A model generated the notes under the pieces. That model ran no database searches, was not told where the DNA came from, and saw only the letters and a list, made by a program, of their open reading frames with translations. The translations under genes and the position numbers were made by a program. Positions 7,484 through 11,922 of a stretch of DNA of 11,922 bases are shown here, piece by piece. Position 1 is the first letter of the stretch, and every line of letters starts with the position of its first letter. The stretch covers positions 1 to 11,922 of the forward strand of contig JAEEHE010000077.1 in assembly GCA_016280685.1 (NCBI GenBank), given 5' to 3'. Origin of the DNA: Caryophanales bacterium (GTDB lineage Bacteria > Bacillota_I > Bacilli_A > RFN20 > CAG-826).

Positions 7484-8489
7484 AGTTTGGAGTTGGCTTA
7501 AAAAATATCCAACCATTATTACCCTCTGCATTTTAGTGCCTTCTTTAGCCTATATTTTAAGATACGCTGCTACTAACGAATATTATTATTACAACTATTA
7601 TTTTGATGGTGAACAATTAGATGTCGATGAGGAGAATTTCCGTCTAACAGGCATTAAAAAGATTGCAAATGTCTATCAAACTTCAATTAATTTCTCATAT
7701 CAAGGTGCTTCTTGTTATCAAAATTATTACGCTATTTGTGCGGATAACTTTGAAGCTATTATCATCTATGACACTAATAAGATGAATAAAGGTCCTGTTC
7801 ATATTATTGAAACTGGCACAGTCAACACTGATTGGCACTGCAACCAGATGTTCTTTGGTCCAGATTTCTATTCGGCACACGATAAATTCCCTCTCCTTTA
7901 TATTTCTATGGAGAGTTCCAAAGTCCATTCGACTATCGCTTTTAGAATCTATCAACTTGGTGGAGAATATCGCGTCGCTCAAGTGCAAAAATTATCTTTA
8001 GAATTCGATGATGATAAAGGTCCATTATATTTCATGAATTCTTATTATGATTATGAAGACCGCACCATATATTATGGTGGATACACAAAGAATACCTATA
8101 TGAAAGAGGCTGATAATTTCATTAGATTCTATACTTTTGAATTACCTGATTATCGTTCTTCAGAAGAAGCTCTTCGTGCTTCTGAATCTCTAGCGACTTT
8201 TGAACTACCTAGTGAAACTGCAACTCAAGGTGGTTTCATCAGCGATCATCATCTCTATCAAACATTCTCCTTTAATTCTAAAGATAATCCTTTAAGAGCG
8301 CCGAAAATGCGTGTAGTGGATTTATATGAAAGAAAGATTATCTTAGATTATCAAGATTTGTGGAAAGACTTTGGTGTGGCAGAAGAATTTGAGCATCTCG
8401 CTGTTAATAACGAAGGTAAATTATTCTCTGTAGGCAATCCCTTTAATATTTACGAATTTGAATATACTGATAGAATTGGCGAACTATAA
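7455..8489 (+). CDS. Membrane-anchored extracellular protein, probable beta-propeller
   Basis: The 344-residue protein has a basic N-terminus, one hydrophobic helix (about 18-36, no lipobox or obvious cleavage site) and a long outer domain, so it is likely an N-terminally anchored exoprotein. A tyrosine-rich juxtamembrane stretch (YYYYNYY, 43-49) follows the helix. The rest shows repeated short beta-strand patterns typical of propeller blades: YAICADNFEAIIIYD, QMFFGPD followed by PLLYISMES, a strand pair around FRIYQLGGEYRVAQVQKL, GGFISDHHLYQTFSF, and EHLAVNNEGKLFSVGNPF near the end. The propeller call is pattern-based inference; no named family is recognised and no catalytic residues are evident. 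It overlaps the six-helix membrane protein upstream by 29 bases and is 14 bases before nagA, which places it in an amino-sugar operon. Ligand sensing or binding at the cell surface is a reasonable guess only. Confidence 0.78.
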   Translation: MSKWKNFLNKVWSWLKKYPTIITLCILVPSLAYILRYAATNEYYYYNYYFDGEQLDVDEENFRLTGIKKIANVYQTSINFSYQGASCYQNYYAICADNFEAIIIYDTNKMNKGPVHIIETGTVNTDWHCNQMFFGPDFYSAHDKFPLLYISMESSKVHSTIAFRIYQLGGEYRVAQVQKLSLEFDDDKGPLYFMNSYYDYEDRTIYYGGYTKNTYMKEADNFIRFYTFELPDYRSSEEALRASESLATFELPSETATQGGFISDHHLYQTFSFNSKDNPLRAPKMRVVDLYERKIILDYQDLWKDFGVAEEFEHLAVNNEGKLFSVGNPFNIYEFEYTDRIGEL

Positions 8490-8503
8490 CTGGAGGTTTC
8501 TTT

Positions 8504-9625
8504 ATGGTTATTAAAAATTTAAAAATTGTTCTTGAAGATCGAATTATCGATAATGGTTATCTCATCTTTGAAAACGGTTTAATAAAAGAAATCGGAAATG
8601 GTGATTTTTTCGGTGACGCGATTGATGGTGAAGGAAATATCGCTATGCCTGGGTTTATTGATATTCATATCCACGGTAGTGCGGGTATCGATTTCATGGA
8701 TGCAAAGGAAGATGAATATAAAATAGTAGCGGAATCTTTATATCAAGAAGGTGTTACTACTTTTATGGCTACCACTTTAACAAGTGATAGAGACTCTTTA
8801 GCGGAAGTTTGTAAGAGAGTTAACAAAGTTAAAAAAGATATTCCATCATTAGGTGGCATTCATTTTGAAGGTCCTTATATCAATGCGAAATATAAAGGCG
8901 CACAAAATGAAAAGTTTATTCGTAATCCCGATATTAAAGAATTCGATGAACTACAAAAATTATCCGGAAACAATATTAGATATATCACTTTAGCCCCAGA
9001 GAACGAAGGTGCTTTAGAATTTATTGAACATGTCACAAAGAATGGTGTGACATTGAGCGCTGGTCATAGTGATGCGACTTTTGAACAAGTGATGCTCGCT
9101 ATTAATAAGGGGTTAACAAATACCACACATACGCATAATGCGATGAGCCCACATCATCATAGAAAACCCGGTATCGTCACTGCCGCTTTCTATTTCGATG
9201 AACTATATACCGAGTTTATCTGCGATACAATCCATGTCTGCCCAAACACATTAGCGACATCTTATAAGATTATCGGTCCGGAAAGATTTGTGATGATCAC
9301 CGATGCTTTAAGAGCGAAGAATAGCGATATGGAAACATTCCAATTATTCGGTCTTGATTGCGTGAAAAGAGATGGGGCTGCTTATTTGACTACCGGTCCT
9401 TTAGCAGGTTCTTTATTAACCATGGATCAAGGCTTAAGAAATATGTATCACATTACCGGTGCATCTTTAATCGATTTAGCGAAAATATCCAGCAGAAACG
9501 CCGCAAAAGCATTACATTTTGATGATAGAGGTGTAATTGAAGTCGGCAAATTAGCGGATATTGTTTTATTAGATAACACACTTCATGTTGTGGCGACTTA
9601 TAAAGAAGGAAAGAAGGTCAGATAA
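8504..9625 (+). CDS. nagA: N-acetylglucosamine-6-phosphate deacetylase
   Basis: This cytoplasmic amidohydrolase removes acetate from GlcNAc-6-phosphate, giving glucosamine-6-phosphate for NagB. At 373 residues it has normal length. Visible family motifs are PGFIDIHIHG (H55 and H57), HFEGPYIN (E122), AGHSDAT (H188), TTHTHNAM (H209) and MITDA (catalytic D267), followed by the typical GPLAGSLLTMDQGLRNM segment and the C-terminal GVIEVGKLADIVLLD. The intact HxH pair suggests the two-metal form known from Bacillus subtilis rather than the E. coli type, which lacks it. One small oddity is DTIH at 241-244, where DGxH is usual; the histidine is kept. A TGGAGGT ribosome site (8491-8497) precedes the ATG. 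The next gene, a ROK kinase, starts one base after the stop, so phosphorylation and deacetylation of the amino sugar are probably co-produced. nagB is not in the window. Confidence 0.96.
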   Translation: MVIKNLKIVLEDRIIDNGYLIFENGLIKEIGNGDFFGDAIDGEGNIAMPGFIDIHIHGSAGIDFMDAKEDEYKIVAESLYQEGVTTFMATTLTSDRDSLAEVCKRVNKVKKDIPSLGGIHFEGPYINAKYKGAQNEKFIRNPDIKEFDELQKLSGNNIRYITLAPENEGALEFIEHVTKNGVTLSAGHSDATFEQVMLAINKGLTNTTHTHNAMSPHHHRKPGIVTAAFYFDELYTEFICDTIHVCPNTLATSYKIIGPERFVMITDALRAKNSDMETFQLFGLDCVKRDGAAYLTTGPLAGSLLTMDQGLRNMYHITGASLIDLAKISSRNAAKALHFDDRGVIEVGKLADIVLLDNTLHVVATYKEGKKVR

Positions 9626-9626
9626 T

Positions 9627-11009
9627 ATGATTAAACCAATTCTTGAACCCGAATTTAAACCAGCGATTATCGAATTAAGAAAATTCGCTGAAGATGTTAA
9701 TAAATACTCTAATAAGCAACATCTAGTTATCTCTATAGAAAGAGCGAATGGTTATATCTATCGTAAAGAATTCGACATTCTTCCTGATGGTGTTGATGAT
9801 GAAAGAAATACTTTTATCGTTGAGAGATTAATCAAATGTATTTTATGGGTTGTCGGTGGTTTCAAAATCTATATTGCTGGCTCTCATGTCGTTTATAACA
9901 ACATTAAGAATTATTATTCCGAAGGTGGACTTCGTGATTTTGATTATCACTTTATGGGTACGGTCTTTGAAAGAAAGATGGAAGTCGTGGAATGTACATA
10001 TGAAAACATCCCAAAGATGAAGTCCTCCTCTTTAGCGGTCGGCGGTCATTTAGAAGGTAGAAGAATAGGCTTTGATGTCGGTGGTTCTGATATAAAAGTA
10101 TCCGCGGTTAAAGATGGTGAAGTCTTATCATCCGAAGAAATCGTATGGCTTCCTAAATTAAACGAAGATATTAATTATCACTATGATTTCTTTTATAAAG
10201 CAATGAAATCCGCAATTGATAAATTAGGAGGAGATGTCGACGCAATTGGTATCTCTGCAGCAGGTGTTATTGTGGAAAATAAACCTATGGTTTCGTCCAT
10301 CTTTATTAAAGTTCCGAAAGAGAATTTTGAACTAGTTAAAGGTGCTTATATCAATACAGTTAAGAGACTAGAAAAAGAATTAGGACATCCTATTCCTTTT
10401 GAAGTCGCTAACGATGGTGATGTCACCGCATTAGCAGGTGCATTAGACCTTAAAGATAATTGTGTTTTAGGTATCGCGATGGGAACTAGTGAAGCAGTTG
10501 GCTATGTCGATAAGAATGGCAACTTACCCGGATGGTTCTCGGAATTAGCCTTTATGCCTATGGATTTTAACAAAGGTGCGATGGTGGATGAATGGAGCAA
10601 AGACTTTGGCGTCGGTTGCAAATATTTCTCCCAAGACGCAGTTATTAAATTGGCTCCAAGAGCAGGTATCGAATTAGATCCTAATCTCACTTTAGCGGAA
10701 AAGCTTAAAGTCGTACAAAAACTCAATGAAGAAGGACATGAAGGAGCAAATCAGATATTTGAATCTATCGGTGTCTACCTTGCTTATACATTAGCGTTCT
10801 ACGCGGAATTCTATGAAATTAAACACGTTTTATTATTAGGTAGAGTCACATCTGGTAAAGGTGGAGAAACTATCTTAAAAGTGGCGAGAGATGTCTTATC
10901 TAAAGAATTCCCAGAATATCAACATATCGATATCGGTATGCCCAGTGATTTTATGAGAAGATTGGGTCAATCAATCGCTGCTGCGTCATTACCTGAATCC
11001 GATAAATAA
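9627..11009 (+). CDS. ROK-family sugar kinase with N-terminal extension, probable amino-sugar kinase
   Basis: The start chosen is the ATG at 9627, right after the nagA stop and preceded by GAAGG (9613-9617), not the in-frame ATG at 9585 that would overlap nagA. The 460-residue product has an extra domain (1-145) with the stretch GGFKIYIAGSHVV before the ROK kinase fold. The fold shows the phosphate-1 motif FDVGGSDIK (149-157), the catalytic Asp263 in NDGDVTALAGA, the phosphate-2 motif GIAMGTSEAVGYV (282-294) and an adenosine-site segment LLLGRVTSGKGG (402-413). The ROK zinc site is absent: GEIGH is replaced by SELAF (305-309) and the C-x-G-C-x-E cysteine cluster is missing. There is no helix-turn-helix, so it is not a NagC-type repressor. 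Next to nagA, GlcNAc or another N-acetyl-hexosamine is the likely substrate (inference); a glucokinase or pseudokinase role is the alternative. Confidence 0.85.
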   Translation: MIKPILEPEFKPAIIELRKFAEDVNKYSNKQHLVISIERANGYIYRKEFDILPDGVDDERNTFIVERLIKCILWVVGGFKIYIAGSHVVYNNIKNYYSEGGLRDFDYHFMGTVFERKMEVVECTYENIPKMKSSSLAVGGHLEGRRIGFDVGGSDIKVSAVKDGEVLSSEEIVWLPKLNEDINYHYDFFYKAMKSAIDKLGGDVDAIGISAAGVIVENKPMVSSIFIKVPKENFELVKGAYINTVKRLEKELGHPIPFEVANDGDVTALAGALDLKDNCVLGIAMGTSEAVGYVDKNGNLPGWFSELAFMPMDFNKGAMVDEWSKDFGVGCKYFSQDAVIKLAPRAGIELDPNLTLAEKLKVVQKLNEEGHEGANQIFESIGVYLAYTLAFYAEFYEIKHVLLLGRVTSGKGGETILKVARDVLSKEFPEYQHIDIGMPSDFMRRLGQSIAAASLPESDK

Positions 11010-11011
11010 TA

Positions 11012-11797
11012 ATGGATTTCTTTATTTCCAAAGACTGGTTGAATCGTAATTTAGAAAGCTATGCTTTTAAGTTTGATCACATATTATTAGTGGTCATCCT
11101 TTTACTTATCGGTTTCTTCGCGGCTTTTTATTTGATGAAGAAAGATAAGAAAAAGGTAGAGATAGTACTTATTGTTTTATGGATTGTCTATACGATATCC
11201 ATGCTTTCTTATTATTGCTTGTTATGGTCATTATGCATTGCTAAGCCTAATGAATATCAATTCAATATCTCATCTATGCTTCCTTTGCATAGCTGTAATA
11301 TGTTGATGTTTGTCTTCCCACTTGCCGTATTTGTCAAAAATAAAATTATTAGAACTGCCGCTTCTAACTTTTTAGTGGTGGTGAATATGATTATGGGATT
11401 TATCACTTTATTTGTGGGTTGTCCACCCGTGGGATATAGCGCTTTCTCCTTCTCTGGTGTGCATTCTATTCTTTATCACGCATTAGATGTCATTATTCCT
11501 TTAATCATGTTAACGACTAGATATTATGATTTAAAAAAGAACGATGTCTATTATGGAATGTCATTATTCGGCATCTTAGCCTTAGCGGTGTGGATCTTTG
11601 ACGCTACCACAGGTAGTGATTATTTCTATCATTATGATGGACATACCTTCCCAGTCTTTAAATTCATCTCCGAAAACGTCCCTGCAATTGTCTGGACATT
11701 AATCATCGTCTCCTGCTATGTCATTACTGGAGTGGTGGTCCATATTGGAGTGGTATTCGCCAAATACTTAGTAGGTGACACCCTCCCCCACTTATAG
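11012..11797 (+). CDS. YwaF/TIGR02206-like integral membrane protein, C-terminus merging into a structured element
   Basis: The 261-residue product has about seven hydrophobic segments and the conserved pattern of the YwaF/TIGR02206 family: SMLPLHSCNMLMFVFPLAVF, then a helix with NFLVVVNMIMGFITLFVGCPP, then an HSILYHALDVIIPL segment. Molecular function of this family is not established. It starts two bases after the ROK kinase stop with no clear Shine-Dalgarno, so translation is probably coupled. The last codons (VGDTLPHL, then TAG at 11795-11797) lie in a GC-rich palindrome that belongs to the downstream structured region, with the stop codon in or beside the hairpin loop. The natural C-terminus may therefore have been replaced by codons from an inserted element (inference). 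Whether the protein is still functional cannot be told; all predicted helices appear intact. Confidence 0.8.
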   Translation: MDFFISKDWLNRNLESYAFKFDHILLVVILLLIGFFAAFYLMKKDKKKVEIVLIVLWIVYTISMLSYYCLLWSLCIAKPNEYQFNISSMLPLHSCNMLMFVFPLAVFVKNKIIRTAASNFLVVVNMIMGFITLFVGCPPVGYSAFSFSGVHSILYHALDVIIPLIMLTTRYYDLKKNDVYYGMSLFGILALAVWIFDATTGSDYFYHYDGHTFPVFKFISENVPAIVWTLIIVSCYVITGVVVHIGVVFAKYLVGDTLPHL

Positions 11798-11899
11798 AAG
11801 ATGGGGGCTTCCCACTCAAGAAATCTAGTGATTTCAGTATCAATGGGCTATCCCCGAGAGTCCCTCGGTTAAGTTTGTTTATATCAAGACAAACAACTT
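11780..11899 (+). mobile_element. Multi-hairpin region resembling an IS200/IS605 (TnpB) element end or omegaRNA
   Basis: Four hairpins follow one another. First, CCCCCA (11785-11790) pairs with TGGGGG (11802-11807), extended inward by CTT/AAG. Second, GAAATC (11820-11825) pairs with GATTTC (11830-11835), with ACT/AGT outside. Third, CCGAG (11854-11858) pairs with CTCGG (11864-11868), followed by GTTAAG. Fourth, an AT-rich stem spans 11871-11899. There are no T-runs of a terminator. Compact hairpin series with a C-run/G-run palindrome are what I recall from right ends of IS605-type tnpB elements, where the omegaRNA scaffold is encoded. No tnpA or tnpB is in the window. The strand is assumed. 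An unrelated structured RNA remains possible. Confidence 0.42.
11871..11899. repeat. Inverted repeat with ten-base loop
   Basis: AAGTT-T-GTTT (11871-11880) pairs with AAACAACTT (11891-11899) over nine base pairs with one bulged T, around a ten-base loop. A nine-base direct repeat, TTGTTTATA, occurs at 11875-11883 and 11898-11906, overlapping the two arms. Confidence 0.6.
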
Positions 11900-11922
11900 G
11901 TTTATAGTTATTTAATTAGAAG

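Noticed and set aside
7695..8001. Short open frames on both strands inside the propeller-like gene
   Set aside because: Shadow frames with no ribosome site and no plausible product.
9585..9626. ATG at 9585 as the ROK kinase start
   Set aside because: It would overlap nagA by 41 bases with no ribosome site; the ATG at 9627 follows the nagA stop directly.
10502..10726. 74-codon minus-strand open frame inside the ROK kinase gene
   Set aside because: Antisense shadow of a confident gene; no promoter or ribosome site.
11785..11807. C-run/G-run palindrome as an intrinsic terminator of the nagA operon
   Set aside because: No T-run follows; the next bases are CTTCCCACTC and further hairpins come after. 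The multi-hairpin element explains it better.
1..11922. CRISPR array, tRNA or rRNA genes
   Set aside because: No regularly spaced direct repeats, cloverleaf or conserved rRNA segments were seen on either strand.

Overview
The window is AT-rich bacterial DNA with every gene on the + strand. Lysine and isoleucine are frequent, Shine-Dalgarno sites are mostly good, and Trp is encoded by TGG with TAA/TAG stops. This suits the standard genetic code and a low-GC Gram-positive lineage (Bacilli, Erysipelotrichia or an RF39/Acholeplasma-like relative, probably host- or glycan-associated). Exact taxonomy cannot be fixed from the sequence. No gap between genes exceeds 300 bases; the largest are about 148 bp (4119-4266) and 121 bp (6691-6811).

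Region 1 (1-4118) is the 3' part of a tightly packed operon whose promoter lies outside the window. It holds a DUF4838-type putative glycoside hydrolase cut by the left edge, a small lipoprotein with two Ig-like (Big_2-like) domains, a sugar-importer-type ABC ATPase with unusual motifs, and a six-helix membrane protein resembling YesL/DUF624. Spacing is 14 nt, then 1-nt and 8-nt overlaps. The picture is a surface glycan-capture, cleavage and import unit; permeases and binding protein would have to lie outside the window.

Region 2 (4119-6744) is a single-gene unit: a candidate promoter, a large exported protein (807 aa) ending in two near-identical 165-residue modules, and a clear intrinsic terminator.

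Region 3 (6745-11797) is a second operon. It starts with a promoter so close to the first ATG that the mRNA may be leaderless. The genes are an unrecognised six-helix membrane protein, a membrane-anchored protein with an extracellular, probably beta-propeller domain, N-acetylglucosamine-6-phosphate deacetylase (NagA), a ROK-family sugar kinase with an N-terminal extension, and a YwaF/TIGR02206-like membrane protein. NagA plus the ROK kinase indicate amino-sugar phosphorylation and deacetylation. With the DUF4838 protein and exported module protein nearby, the locus looks like an amino-sugar-containing glycan utilisation region (inference).

Region 4 (about 11780-11899) is a run of four hairpins that begins inside the last codons of the YwaF-like gene. 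It looks like the structured end (omegaRNA-type region) of an IS200/IS605/TnpB element, with no tnpB visible in the window. This is the most unexpected non-coding structure here.
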